From contig OX457065.1 of NCBI GenBank assembly GCA_949752795.1, positions 2,666,001-2,730,000 of the forward strand: a DNA stretch of 64,000 nt, given 5' to 3'. Origin of the DNA: Hyperoodon ampullatus (taxonomy: Eukaryota; Chordata; Mammalia; Artiodactyla; Ziphiidae). Position numbers and translations under genes: made by a program. The first letter of the stretch is position 1. Every line of letters starts with the position of its first letter. Shown here piece after piece: positions 48,140-61,698 of this stretch. Below the pieces are notes generated by a model. The model worked only from the letters and a program-made list of their open reading frames with translations, had not been told where the DNA came from and searched no databases.

Positions 48140-50031
48140 CAGCTTAATTCTGATGGTATGTTGCACTAGAGTTGATTTCCAAAGTGGGGTTGGTTTAGGT
48201 GTACAGCAAGCTGATTCAACTACACATATAATATATCTAGTGTTTTTCGGCTTCCTTTTCCATATAGGTTATTGCAGAAGGTTGAGTTGAGGTCCTGGTG
48301 TTGTACAGTAGTCCTTGAGGAGTGCGTATTTTATATATATGTTTATAGGTATTTTACTGTGTATGTGGTCATGTGAACCGCCCAACTTATATCTCCTACC
48401 CCACTTACTTTTTGGTAACCCTAGGTGTATTCTGAAAGTCGGAGAGTCTGTTTCTGTTTAGGAAAGTAGTTCAGTTGTATGTATGTTTCCAGTCCTCCTA
48501 TAATTGATATTATATGCTATGGGTCCTCCTCTGTCTGACTGACTTCACTCAGTGTTTGGGCATCCCAGGTCCATCCATGTTGCTTCTGATGGCATTATTT
48601 CATTCTTTTTCCTGGCTGAGTAACAGTGCCCTGTATACATGTACGACCTCTTCTTTATGTATTCAGCACTCGCTGGGCTACTTGTTTTTTTTTTTTTTTT
48701 TTTTTTTTGCTGTACGCGGGCCTCTCACTGCTGTGGCCTCTCCCGTTGCGGAGCACAGGCTCCGGACACACAGGCTCCGCGGCCATGGCTCGCGGGCCCA
48801 GCCGCTCCGCGGCATGTGGGATCTTCCGGGATCGGGGCACGAACCCGTGTCCCCTGCATCGGCAGGCGGACTCTCAACCACTGCGCCACCAGGGAAGCCC
48901 TGGGCTACTTGTTTTTGTGTCCTGGCGTTTGTAAATAGTGCCGCCATGAAAGTTGGGGTGCTTGTGTCTTTAAGAATTATGGATTTCGCCGAATAACGCC
49001 CAGGAGTGGGACTGCAGATGTATAGGGCACTCTGTCTTTAGTTTTCTAAGAAGTGGGATACAGTGCTTTCTAGTGGCAGTTACCAATATACGGTTCCGAT
49101 CACCGAGTGGGAAGGTTCCCTTTACTCCACACTCACTCCCCATCGATGGTTTGTAGACTTTCTGATGCTGGCCATACTACCTGCTGCGAGATGATGCCGC
49201 TTTATAATTTTGATATGCATTTCTCGAATAAGCAGCGATTTTCCAGTTCCTGTCTTGGTCGGGGTTTTTTTCTTAAACAGCGTGAGTAAACATTCCCTTT
49301 TGAAATTTGGCTTCTTGAAAGTCTGTGTGTTTCGAATTTTTTTTCGGTTACCTAACCCGGGTCGTTTTTGAGGACACGTGTCATTAAAAGCCCCACAAGC
49401 TTTGTGAATATTAGGTGCCCTGAAGCACCGGTTGTAAAGTTGTTGTTACCGAAGATGTCCACAAGGCGGCAGCATTTCTTCGTGCCCACCTCTGTTTCCT
49501 CAGCAACCAAAAGCTTTAGCAAGAGTCATCTTCCTGGGCTGTGAATTAGAGGGGAAGGTGCCAGAGGCAACACCCAAGGGCCTGTGTGTCACTATCTCTT
49601 CCCTGTTAGGCTTCACGCCCCCGAAATTCCGAACTCTGGCTAAACCTGTGGGTGCTGCGGTGTGTAGGTGGGGTGACACCTGGCAAGGAGGCTGGATGTG
49701 GGAAGCCGACCAGCAGCAGCCTCAGGGGCTCGGTCACTTTATGAATCTCCTGCAGTCTAGATGGCCCCCCATGGTTTGGGTGTACTTGGATTCCTTTTAG
49801 CACTAGGAAGGCCCCCCTAGATTCTGAAGTTTTGGTTCCCCCCGGAAAGAAAGAGACACTACAGCTTTAAGGGGTTGCATTTGCAGGCACATCCTCCTCA
49901 CGTCTCTCCGCTCCACCTCAGTGCACCCTTGGGACCCCAGGCTGCTCAGACTGCAGGGATGTGACACCAGCACATATCACCGAGGCCTGAGGCAAAAAGC
50001 ATACCCATTTCTTTCATTTTCCTTTGTTTTT
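48140..50031 (+). repeat. Monomer U13, type B, carries a CHR SINE
   Basis: Its 1892-bp length equals a 1665-bp monomer plus a 227-bp insertion (SINE plus one duplication). The first ~370 bp is A-type, as in U5. The tail 'tttctttcattttcc' near 50010 is shared with U15. Confidence 0.95.
48690..48900 (-). mobile_element. CHR SINE (short type), antisense, inside one satellite monomer
   Basis: Poly-T, 'tgtacgcgggcctctcactg' and the complete head 'gccaccagggaagccc'. It is flanked by a perfect duplication TGGGCTACTTGTTTTT at 48674-48689 and 48901-48916. Little diverged, hence young. Confidence 0.97.
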
Positions 50032-51698
50032 CAGCTTAATTCTGATGGTATGTTGCACTAGAGTTGATTTCCAAAGTGGGGTTGGTTTAGGTGTACAGCA
50101 AGCTGATTCAACTACACATATAATATATCTAGTGTTTTTCGGCTTCCTTTTCCATATAGGTTATTGCAGAAGGTTGAGTTGAGGTCCTGGTGTTGTACAG
50201 TAGTCCTTGAGGAGTGCGTATTTTATATATATGTTTATAGGTATTTTACTGTGTATGTGGTCATGTGAACCGCCCAACTTATATCTCCTACCCCACTTAC
50301 TTTTTGGTAACCCTAGGTGTATTCTGAAAGTCGGAGAGTCTGTTTCTGTTTAGGAAAGTAGTTCAGTTGTATGTATGTTTCCAGTCCTCCTATAATTGAT
50401 ATTATATGCTATGGGTCCTCCTCTGTCTGACTGACTTCACTCAGTGTTTGGGCATCTCAGGTCCATCCATATTGTTTCTAATGGCATTATTTCATTCTTT
50501 TTCCTGGCTGAGTAACAGTCCCTTGTGTACACGTACGATCTCCTATCTATGTATTCATCACTCACTGGGCTATTTGTTTTTGTGTCTGGGCGTTTGTAAA
50601 TAGTGCCGCAATGAACGTTAGGGTGCTTGTGTCTTTATGAATTATGGGTTTTCCCGAGTAACGCCCAGGAGTGGGACTGCAGATGTATAGGTTCACTCTC
50701 TATTTAGTTTTCTGAGAACTGGAATACAGTGCTTTCTAGTGGCAGTTACCAATGTACAGTTCCCATCACCGAGTGGGAAGGTTCCCTTTTCTCCACACTC
50801 ATTCCCCATCGATTGTTTGTGGACTGTCTGATGCTGCCCATACTGCCTGCTGCGAGATGATGCGACTTTATAAGTTTGATATGCATTTCTCGAATAAGCT
50901 GCGACTTTCCAGTTCCTGTCGTGGTCGGGGTTTTTTTTTTTAAACAGCGTGAGTAAACATTCCCTTTTGAAATTTGGCTTCTTGAAAGTCTGTGTGTTTC
51001 GAATTTTTTTTCGGTTACCTAACCCAGGTCATTTTTGAGGACACGTGTCATTAAAAGCCTCACAGGCTTTGTGAATTTTAGGTGCCCTGAAGCACCGGTT
51101 GTAAAGTTGTTGTTACCGAAAATGTCCACAAGGCGGCAGCATTTCTTCGTGCCCACCTCTGTTTCCTCAGCAACCGAAAGCTTTAGGAAGAGTCATCTTC
51201 CTGGGCTGTGAATTAGAGGGGAAGGTGCCAGAGGCAACACCCAAGGGCTTGTGTGTCACTATCTCTTCCCTGTTAAGCTTCACGCCCCCGAAATTCCGAA
51301 CTCTGGCTAAACCTGTGGGTGCTGCGGTGTGTAGGTGGGGTGACACCTGGCAAGGAGGCTGGATGTGGGAAGCCGACCGGCAGCAGCCTCAGAGGCTCGG
51401 TCACTTTTTGAATCTCCTGCAGCGTAGATGGTCCCCCATGGTCTGGGTGTACTTGGATTCCTTTTAGCACTAGGAAGGCCCCCCTAGATTCTGAAGTTTT
51501 GGTTCCCCAAGGAAAGAAAGAGACACTACAGCTTTAAGGGGTTGCATTTGCAGGCACATCCTCCTCACGTCTCTCCTCTCCACCTCAGTGCACCCTTGGG
51601 ACCCCAGGCTGCTCCGACTGCAGGGATGTGACACCAGCACATATCACCGAGGCCTGAGGCAAAAAGCATACCCATTTCTTTCCTTTTCCTTTGTTTTT
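50032..51698 (+). repeat. Monomer U14, type A
   Basis: Shares 'ttttctgagaactgg' and the hybrid tail with U8, six monomers upstream. Confidence 0.95.
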
Positions 51699-53365
51699 CA
51701 GCTTAATTCTGATGGCATGTTGCACTAGAGTTGATTTCCAAAGTGGGGTTGGTTTAGGTGTACAGCAAGCTGATTCAACTACACATATAATATATCTAGT
51801 GTTTTTCGGCTTCCTTTTCCATATAGGTTATTGCAGAAGGTTGAGTTGAGGTCCTGGTGTTGTACAGTAGTCCTTGTGGAGTGCGTATTTTATATATATG
51901 TTTATAGATATTTTACTGTGTATGTGGTCATGTGAACCGCCCAACTTATATCTCCTACCCCACTTACTTTTTGGTAACCCTAGGTTTATTCTGAAAGTCG
52001 GAGAGTGTGTTTCTGTTTAGGAAACTAGTTCAGTTGTATGTATGTTTCCATTCATCCTGTAAGTGATAATATATATGCTATGGGTCCTCCTCTGTCTGAC
52101 TGACTTCACTCAGTGTTTGGGCATCCCAGGTCCATCCATGTTGCTTCTGATGGCATTATTTCATTCTTTTTCCTGGCTGAGTAACAGTCCCCTGTATACA
52201 TGTACGACCTCTTCTTTATGTATTCAGCACTCGCTGGGCTACTTGTTTTTGTGTCCTGGCGTTTGTAAATAGTGCCGCCATGAAAGTTGGGGTGCTTGTG
52301 TCTTTAAGAATTATGGATTTCGCCGAATAACGCCCAGGAGTGGGACTGCAGATGTATAGGGCACTCTGTCTTTAGTTTTCTAAGAAGTGGGATACAGTGC
52401 TTTCTAGTGGCAGTTACCAATATACGGTTCCGATCACCGAGTGGGAAGGTTCCCTTTACTCCACACTCACTCCCCATCGATGGTTTGTAGACTTTCTGAT
52501 GCTGGCCATACTACCTGCTGCGAGATGATGCCGCTTTATAATTTTGATATGCATTTCTCGAATAAGCAGCGATTTTCCAGTTCCTGTCTTGGTCGGGGTT
52601 TTTTTCTTAAACAGTGTGAGTAAACATTCCCTTTTGAAATTTGGCTTCTTGAAAGTCTGTGTGTTTCGAATTTTTTTTCGGTTACCTAACCCGGGTCGTT
52701 TTTGAGGACACGTGTCATTAAAAGCCCCACAAGCTTTGTGAATATTAGGTGCCCTGAAGCACCGGTTGTAAAGTTGTTGTTACCGAAGATGTCCACAAGG
52801 CGGCAGCATTTCTTCGTGCCCACCTCTGTTTCCTCAGCAACCAAAAGCTTTAGCAAGAGTCATCTTCCTGGGCTGTGAATTAGAGGGGAAGGTGCCACAG
52901 GCAACACCCAAGGGCCTGTGTGTCACTATCTCTTCCCTGTTAGGCTTCACGCCCCCGAAATTCCGAACTCTGGCTAAACCTGTGGGTGCTGCGGTGTGTA
53001 GGTGGGGTGACACCTGGCAAGGAGGCTGGATGTGGGAAGCCGACCAGCAGCAGCCTCAGGGGCTCGGTCACTTCATGAATCTCCTGCAGTCTAGATGGCC
53101 CCCCATGGTTTGGGTGTACTTGGATTCCTTTTAGCACTAGGAAGGCCCCCCTAGATTCTGAAGTTTTGGTTCCCCCCGGAAAGAAAGAGACACTACAGCT
53201 TTAAGGGGTTGCATTTGCAGGCACATCCTCCTCACGTCTCTCCGCTCCACCTCAGTGCACCCTTGGCACCCCAGGCTGCTCAGACTGCAGGGATGTGACA
53301 CCAGCACATATCACCGAGGCCTGAGGCAAAAAGCATACCCATTTCTTTCATTTTCCTTTGTTTTT
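51699..53365 (+). repeat. Monomer U15, type B
   Basis: Private 'aaacagtgtgag' near 52610 and 'gtgccacaggcaac' near 52893; tail shared with U13. Confidence 0.95.
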
Positions 53366-55031
53366 CAGCTTAATTCTGATGGTATGTTGCACTAGAGTTG
53401 ATTTCCAAAGTGGGGTTGGTTTAGGTGTACAGCAAGCTGATTCAACTACACATATAATATATCTAGTGTTTTTCGGCTTCCTTTTCCATATAGGTTATTG
53501 CAGAAGGTTGAGTTGAGGTCCTGGTGTTGTACAGTAGTCCTTGAGGAGTGCGTATTTTATATATATGTTTATAGGTATTTTACTGTGTATGTGGTCATGT
53601 GAACCGCCCAACTTATATCTCCTACCCCACTTACTTTTTGGTAACCCTAGGTGTATTCTGAAAGTCGGAGAGTCTGTTTCTGTTTAGGAAAGTAGTTCAG
53701 TTGTATGTATGTTTCCAGTCCTCCTATAATTGATATTATATGCTATGGGTCCTCCTCTGTCTGACTGACTTCACTCAGTGTTTGGGCATCTCAGGTCCAT
53801 CCATATTGTTTCTAATGGCATTATTTCATTCTTTTTCCTGGCTGAGTAACAGTCCCTTGTGTACACGTACGATCTCCTATCTATGTATTCATCACTCACT
53901 GGGCTATTTGTTTTTGTGTCTGGGCGTTTGTAAATAGTGCCGCAATGAACGTTAGGGTGCTTGTGTCTTTATGAATTATGGGTTTTCCCGAGTAACGCCC
54001 AGGAGTGGGACTGCAGATGTATAGGGCACTCTGTCTTTAGTTTTCTAAGAAGTGGGATACAGTGCTTTCTAGTGGCAGTTACCAATGTACAGTTCCCATC
54101 ACCGAGTGGGAAGGTTCCCTTTTCTCCACACTCATTCCCCATCGATTGTTTGTGGACTTTCTGATGCTGCCCATACTGCCTGCTGCGAGATGATGCGACT
54201 TTATAAGTTTGATATGCATTTCTCGAATAAGCTGCGACTTTCCAGTTCCTGTCGTGGTCGGGGTTTTTTTTTTTAAACAGCGTGAGTAAACATTCCCTTT
54301 TGAAATTTGGCTTCTTGAAAGTCTGTGTGTTTCGAATTTTTTTTCGGTTACCTAACCCAGGTCATTTTTGAGGACACGTGTCATTAAAAGCCTCACAGGC
54401 TTTGTGAATTTTAGGTGCCCTGAAGCACCGGTTGTAAAGTTGTTGTTACCGAAAATGTCCACAAGGCGGCAGCATTTCTTCGTGCCCACCTCTGTTTCCT
54501 CAGCAACCGAAAGCTTTAGGAAGAGTCATCTTCCTGGGCTGTGAATTAGAGGGGAAGGTGCCAGAGGCAACACCCAAGGGCTTGTGTGTCACTATCTCTT
54601 CCCTGTTAAGCTTCACGCCCTCGAAATTCCGAACTCTGGCTAAACCTGTGGGTGATGCGGTGTGTAGGTGGGGTGACACCTGGCAAGGAGGCTGGATGTG
54701 GGAAGCCGACCGGCAGCAGCCTCAGAGGCTCGGTCACTTTTTGAATCTCCTGCAGCGTAGATGTTCCCCCATGGTCTGGGTGTACTTGGATTCCTTTTAG
54801 CACTAGGAAGGCCCCCCTAGATTCTGAAGTTTTGGTTCCCCAAGGAAAGAAAGAGACACTACAGCTTTAAGGGGTTGCATTTGCAGGCACATCCTCCTCA
54901 CGTCTCTCCTCTCCACCTCAGTGCACCCTTGGGACCCCAGGCTGCTCCGACTGCAGGGATGTGACACCAGCACATATCACCGAGGCCTGAGGCAAAAAGC
55001 ATACCCGTTTCTTTCCTTTTACTTTCTTTTT
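53366..55031 (+). repeat. Monomer U16, type A with a B-type patch
   Basis: B-type patch at about 54024-54060 ('gggcactctg' to 'aagaagtggg'). Private 'cgccctcgaaattcc' near 54616 and 'gatgttccccc' near 54760. Shares 'catacccgtttc' with U6. Confidence 0.94.
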
Positions 55032-56698
55032 CAGCTTAATTCTGATGGCATGTTGCACTAGAGTTGGTTTCCAAAGTGGGGTTGGTTTAGGTGTACAGCA
55101 AGCTGATTCAACTACACATATAATATATCTAGTGTTTTTCGGCTTCCTTTTCCATATAGGTTATTGCAGAAGGTTGAGTTGAGGTCCTGGTGTTGTACAG
55201 TAGTCCTTGTGGAGTGCGTATTTTATATATATGTTTATAGATATTTTACTGTGTATGTGGTCATGTGAACCGCCCAACTTATATCTCCTACCCCACTTAC
55301 TTTTTGGTAACCCTAGGTTTATTCTGAAAGTCGGAGAGTGTGTTTCTGTTTAGGAAACTAGTTCAGTTGTATGTATGTTTCCATTCATCCTGTAAGTGAT
55401 AATATATATGCTATGGGTCCTCTTCTGTCTGACTGACTTCACTCAGTGTTTGGGCATCCCAGGTCCATCCATGTTGCTTCTGATGGCATTATTTCATTCT
55501 TTTTCCTGGCTGAGTAACAGTCCCCTGTATACATGTACGACCTCTTCTTTATGTATTCAGCACTCGCTGGGCTACTTGTTTTTGTGTCCTGGCGTTTGTA
55601 AATAGTGCCGCCATGAAAGTTGGGGTGCTTGTGTCTTTAAGAATTATGGATTTCGCCGAATAACGCCCAGGAGTGGGACTGCAGATGTATAGGGCACTCT
55701 GTCTTTAGTTTTCTAAGAAGTGGGATACAGTGCTTTCTAGTGGCAGTTACCAATATACGGTTCCGATCACCGAGTGGGAAGGTTCCCTTTACTCCACACT
55801 CACTCCCCATCGATGGTTTGTAGACTTTCTGATGCTGGCCATACTACCTGCTGCGAGATGATGCCGCTTTATAATTTTGATATGCATTTCTCGAATAAGC
55901 AGCGATTTTCCAGTTCCTGTCTTGGTCGGGGTTTTTTTCTTAAACAGCGTGAGTAAACATTCCCTTTTGAAATTTGGCTTCTTGAAAGTCTGTGTGTTCC
56001 GAATGTTTTTTCGGTTACCTAACCCGGGTCGTTTTTGAGGACATGTGTCATTAAAAGCCCCACAAGCTTTGTGAATATTAGGTGCCCTGAAGCACCGGTT
56101 GTAAAGTTGTTGTTACCGAAGATGTCCACAAGGCGGCAGCATTTCTTCGTGCCCACCTCTGTTTCCTCAGCAACCAAAAGCTTTAGCAAGAGTCATCTTC
56201 CTGGGCTGTGAATTAGAGGGGAAGGTGCCAGAGGCAACACCCAAGGGCCTGTGTGTCACTATCTCTTCCCTGTTAGGCTTCACGCCCCCGAAATTCCGAA
56301 CTCTGGCTAAACCTGTGGGTGCTGCGGTGTGTAGGTGGGGTGACACCTGGCAAGGAGGCTGGATGTGGGAAGCCGACCAGCAGCAGCCTCAGGGGCTCGG
56401 TCACTTTATGAATCTCCTGCAGTCTAGATGGCCCCCCATGGTTTGGGTGTACTTGGATTCCTTTTAGCACTAGGAAGGCCCCCCTAGATTCTGAAGTTTT
56501 GGTTCCCCCCGGAAAGAAAGAGACACTACAGCTTTAAGGGGTTGCATTTGCAGGCACATCCTCCTCACGTCTCTCCGCTCCACCTCAGTGCACCCTTGGG
56601 ACCCCAGGCTGCTCAGACTGCAGGGATGTGACACCAGCACATATCACCGAGGCCTGAGGCAAAAAGCATACCCATTTCTTTCCTTTTCCTTTGTTTTT
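55032..56698 (+). repeat. Monomer U17, type B
   Basis: Shares 'ggtcctcttctgtctg' with U7. Private 'gagttggtttcc' near 55062, 'gttccgaatgtttttt' near 55996 and 'gacatgtgtc', which breaks the palindrome found in other units. Confidence 0.95.
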
Positions 56699-58365
56699 CA
56701 GCTTAATTCTGATGGTATGTTGCACTAGAGTTGATTTCCAAAGTGGGGTTGGTTTAGGTGTACAGCAAGCTGATTCAACTACACATATAATATATCTAGT
56801 GTTTTTCGGCTTCCTTTTCCATATAGGTTATTGCAGAAGGTTGAGTTGAGGTCCTGGTGTTGTACAGTAGTCCTTGAGGAGTGCGTATTTTATATATATG
56901 TTTATAGGTATTTTACTGTGTATGTGGTCATGTGAACCGCCCAACTTATATCTCCTACCCCACTTACTTTTTGGTAACCCTAGGTGTATTCTGAAAGTCG
57001 GAGAGTCTGTTTCTGTTTAGGAAAGTAGTTCAGTTGTATGTATGTTTCCAGTCCTCCTATAATTGATATTATATGCTATGGGTCCTCCTCTGTCTGACTG
57101 ACTTCACTCAGTGTTTGGGCATCTCAGGTCCATCCATATTGTTTCTAATGGCATTATTTCATTCTTTTTCCTGGCTGAGTAACAGTCCCTTGTGTACACG
57201 TACGATCTCCTATCTATGTATTCATCACTCACTGGGCTATTTGTTTTTGTGTCTGGGCGTTTGTAAATAGTGCCGCAATGAACGTTAGGGTGCTTGTGTC
57301 TTTATGAATTATGGGTTTTCCCGAGTAACGCCCAGGAGTGGGACTGCAGATGTATAGGTTCACTCTCTATTTAGTTTTCTAAGAACTGGAATACAGTGCT
57401 TTCTAGTGGCAGTTACCAATGTACAGTTCCCATCACCGAGTGGGAAGGTTCCCTTTTCTCCACACTCATTCCCCATCGATTGTTTGTGGACTGTCTGATG
57501 CTGCCCATACTGCCTGCTGCGAGATGATGCGACTTTATAAGTTTGATATGCATTTCTCGAATAAGCTGCAACTTTCCAGTTCCTGTCGTGGTCGGGGTTT
57601 TTTTTTTTAAACAGCGTGAGTAAACATTCCCTTTTGAAATTTGGCTTCTTGAAAGTCTGTGTGTTTCGAATTTTTTTTCGGTTACCTAACCCAGGTCATT
57701 TTTGAGGACACGTGTCATTAAAAGCCTCACAGGCTTTGTGAATTTTAGGTGCCCTGAAGCACCGGTTGTAAAGTTGTTGTTACCGAAAATGTCCACAAGG
57801 CGGCAGCATTTCTTCGTGCCCACCTCTGTTTCCTCAGCAACCGAAAGCTTTAGGAAGAGTCATCTTCCTGGGCTGTGAATTAGAGGGGAAGGTGCCAGAG
57901 GCAACACCCAAGGGCTTGTGTGTCACTATCTCTTCCCTGTTAAGCTTCACGCCCCCGAAATTCCGAACTCTGGCTAAACCTGTGGGTGCTGCGGTGTGTA
58001 GGTGGGGTGACACCTGGCAAGGAGGCTGGATGTGGGAAGCCGACCGGCAGCAGCCTCAGAGGCTCGGTCACTTTTTGAATCTCCTGCAGCGTAGATGGTC
58101 CCCCATGGTCTGGGTGTACTTGGATTCCTTTTAGCACTAGGAAGGCCCCCCTAGATTCTGAAGTTTTGGTTCCCCAAGGAAAGAAAGAGACACTACAGCT
58201 TTAAGGGGTTGCATTTGCAGGCACATCCTCCTCACGTCTCTCCTCTCCACCTCAGTGCACCCTTGGGACCCCAGGCTGCTCCGACTGCAGGGATGTGACA
58301 CCAGCACATATCACCGAGGCCTGAGGCAAAAAGCATACCCATTTCTTTCCTTTTACTTTCTTTTT
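56699..58365 (+). repeat. Monomer U18, type A
   Basis: Private 'aagctgcaacttt' near 57563, a CpG lost relative to 'aagctgcgacttt'. Confidence 0.95.
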
Positions 58366-60032
58366 CAGCTTAATTCTGATGGCATGTTGCACTAGAGTTG
58401 ATTTCCAAAGTGGGGTTGGTTTAGGTGTACAGCAAGCTGATTCAACTACACATATAATATATCTAGTGTTTTTCGGCTTCCTTTTCCATATAGGTTATTG
58501 CAGAAGGTTGAGTTGAGGTCCTGGTGTTGTACAGTAGTCCTTGTGGAGTGTGTATTTTATATATATGTTTATAGATATTTTACTGTGTATGTGGTCATGT
58601 GAACCGCCCAACTTATATCTCCTACCCCACTTACTTTTTGGTAACCCTAGGTTTATTCTGAAAGTCGGAGAGTGTGTTTCTGTTTAGGAAACTAGTTCAG
58701 TTGTATGTATGTTTCCATTCATCCTGTAAGTGATAATATATATGCTATGGGTCCTCCTCTGTCTGACTGACTTCACTCAGTGTTTGGGCATCCCAGGTCC
58801 ATCCATGTTGCTTCTGATGGCATTATTTCATTCTTTTTCCTGGCTGAGTAACAGTCCCCTGTATACATGTACGACCTCTTCTTTATGTATTCAGCACTCG
58901 CTGGGCTACTTGTTTTTGTGTCCTGGCGTTTGTAAATAGTGCCGCCATGAAAGTTGGGGTGCTTGTGTCTTTAAGAATTATGGATTTCGCCGAATAACGC
59001 CCAGGAGTGGGACTGCAGATGTATAGGGCACTCTGTCTTTAGTTTTCTAAGAAGTGGGATACAGTGCTTTCTAGTGGCAGTTACCAATATACGGTTCCGA
59101 TCACCGAGTGGGAAGGTTCCCTTTACTCCACACTCACTCCCCATCGATGGTTTGTAGACTTTCTGATGCTGGCCATACTACCTGCTGCGAGATGATGCCG
59201 CTTTATAATTTTGATATGCATTTCTCGAATAAGCAGCGATTTTCCAGTTCCTGTCTTGGTCGGGGTTTTTTTCTTAAACAGCGTGAGTAAACATTCCCTT
59301 TTGAAATTTGGCTTCTTGAAAGTCTGTGTGTTTCGAATTTTTTTTCGGTTACCTAACCCGGGTCGTTTTTGAGGACACGTGTCATTAAAAGCCCCACAAG
59401 CTTTGTGAATATTAGGTGCCCTGAAGCACCGGTTGTAAAGTTGTTGTTACCGAAGATGTCCACAAGGCGGCAGCATTTCTTCGTGCCCACCTCTGTTTCC
59501 TCAGCAACCAAAAGCTTTAGCAAGAGTCATCTTCCTGGGCTGTGAATTAGAGGGGAAGGTGCCAGAGGCAACACCCAAGGGCCTGTGTGTCACTATCTCT
59601 TCCCTGTTAGGCTTCACGCCCCCGAAATTCCGAACTCTGGCTAAACCTGTGGGTGCTGCGGTGTGTAGGTGGGGTGACACCTGGCAAGGAGGCTGGATGT
59701 GGGAAGCCGACCAGCAGCAGCCTCAGGGGCTCGGTCACTTTATGAATCTCCTGCAGTCTAGATGGCCCCCCATGGTTTGGGTGTACTTGGATTCCTTTTA
59801 GCACTAGGAAGGCCCCCCTAGATTCTGAAGTTTTGGTTCCCCCCGGAAAGAAAGAGACACTACAGCTTTAAGGGGTTGCATTTGCAGGCACATCCTCCTC
59901 ACGTCTCTCCGCTCCACCTCAGTGCACCCTTGGGACCCCAGGCTGCTCAGACTGCAGGGATGTGACACCAGCACATATCACCGAGGCCTGAGGCAAAAAG
60001 CATACCCATTTCTTTCCTTTTACTTTCTTTTT
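58366..60032 (+). repeat. Monomer U19, type B
   Basis: Private 'ggagtgtgtatttt' near 58544, a CpG lost relative to 'ggagtgcgtatttt'. Confidence 0.95.
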
Positions 60033-61698
60033 CAGCTTAATTCTGATGGTATGTTGCACTAGAGTTGATTTCCAAAGTGGGGTTGGTTTAGGTGTACAGC
60101 AAGCTGATTCAACTACACATATAATATATCTAGTGTTTTTCGGCTTCCTTTTCCATATAGGTTATTGCAGAAGGTTGAGTTGAGGTCCTGGTGTTGTACA
60201 GTAGTCCTTGAGGAGTGCGTATTTTATATATATGTTTATAGGTATTTTACTGTGTATGTGGTCATGTGAACCGCCCAACTTATATCTCCTACCCCGCTTA
60301 CTTTTTGGTAACCCTAGGTGTATTCTGAAAGTCGGAGAGTCTGTTTCTGTTTAGGAAAGTAGTTCAGTTGTATGTATGTTTCCAGTCCTCCTATAATTGA
60401 TATTATATGCTATGGGTCCTCCTCTGTCTGACTGACTTCACTCAGTGTTTGGGCATCTCAGGTCCATCCATATTGTTTCTAATGGCATTATTTCATTCTT
60501 TTTCCTGGCTGAGTAACAGTCCCTTGTGTACACGTACGATCTCCTATCTATGTATTCATCACTCACTGGGCTATTTGTTTTTGTGTCTGGGCGTTTGTAA
60601 ATAGTGCCGCAATGAACGTTAGGGTGCTTGTGTCTTTATGAATTATGGGTTTTCCCGAGTAACGCCCAGGAGTGGGACTGCAGATGTATAGGGCACTCTG
60701 TCTTTAGTTTTCTAAGAAGTGGGATACAGTGCTTTCTAGTGGCAGTTACCAATGTACAGTTCCCATCACCGAGTGGGAAGGTTCCCTTTTCTCCACACTC
60801 ATTCCCCATCGATTGTTTGTGGACTTTCTGATGCTGCCCATACTGCCTGCTGCGAGATGATGCGACTTTATAAGTTTGATATGCATTTCTCGAATAAGCT
60901 GCGACTTTCCAGTTCCTGTCGTGGTCGGGGTTTTTTTTTTTAAACAGCGTGAGTAAACATTCCCTTTTGAAATTTGGCTTCTTGAAAGTCTGTGTGTTTC
61001 GAATTTTTTTTCGGTTACCTAACCCGGGTCATTTTTGAGGACACGTGTCATTAAAAGCCTCACAGGCTTTGTGAATTTTAGGTGCCCTGAAGCACCGGTT
61101 GTAAAGTTGTTGTTACCGAAAATGTCCACAAGGCGGCAGCATTTCTTCGTGCCCACCTCTGTTTCCTCAGCAACCGAAAGCTTTAGGAAGAGTCATCTTC
61201 CTGGGCTGTGAATTAGAGGGGAAGGTGCCAGAGGCAACACCCAAGGGCTTGTGTGTCACTATCTCTTCCCTGTTAAGCTTCACGCCCCCGAAATTCCGAA
61301 CTCTGGCTAAACCTGTGGGTGCTGCGGTGTGTAGGTGGGGTGACACCTGGCAAGGAGGCTGGATGTGGGAAGCCGACCGGCAGCAGCCTCAGAGGCTCGG
61401 TCACTTTTTGAATCTCCTGCAGCGTAGATGGTCCCCCATGGTCTGGGTGTACTTGGATTCCTTTTAGCACTAGGAAGGCCCCCCTAGATTCTGAAGTTTT
61501 GGTTCCCCAAGGAAAGAAAGAGACACTACAGCTTTAAGGGGTTGCATTTGCAGGCACATCCTCCTCACGTCTCTCCTCTCCACCTCAGTGCACCCTTGGG
61601 ACCCCAGGCTGCTCCGACTGCAGGGATGTGACACCAGCACATATCACCGAGGCCTGAGGCAAAAAGCATACCCATTTCTTTCCTTTTACTTTCTTTTT
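60033..61698 (+). repeat. Monomer U20, type A with a B-type patch
   Basis: B-type patch at about 60690-60726. 'taccccgcttac' near 60291 and 'aacccgggtcattttt' near 61021 are private mixtures of A and B variants. Confidence 0.94.
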
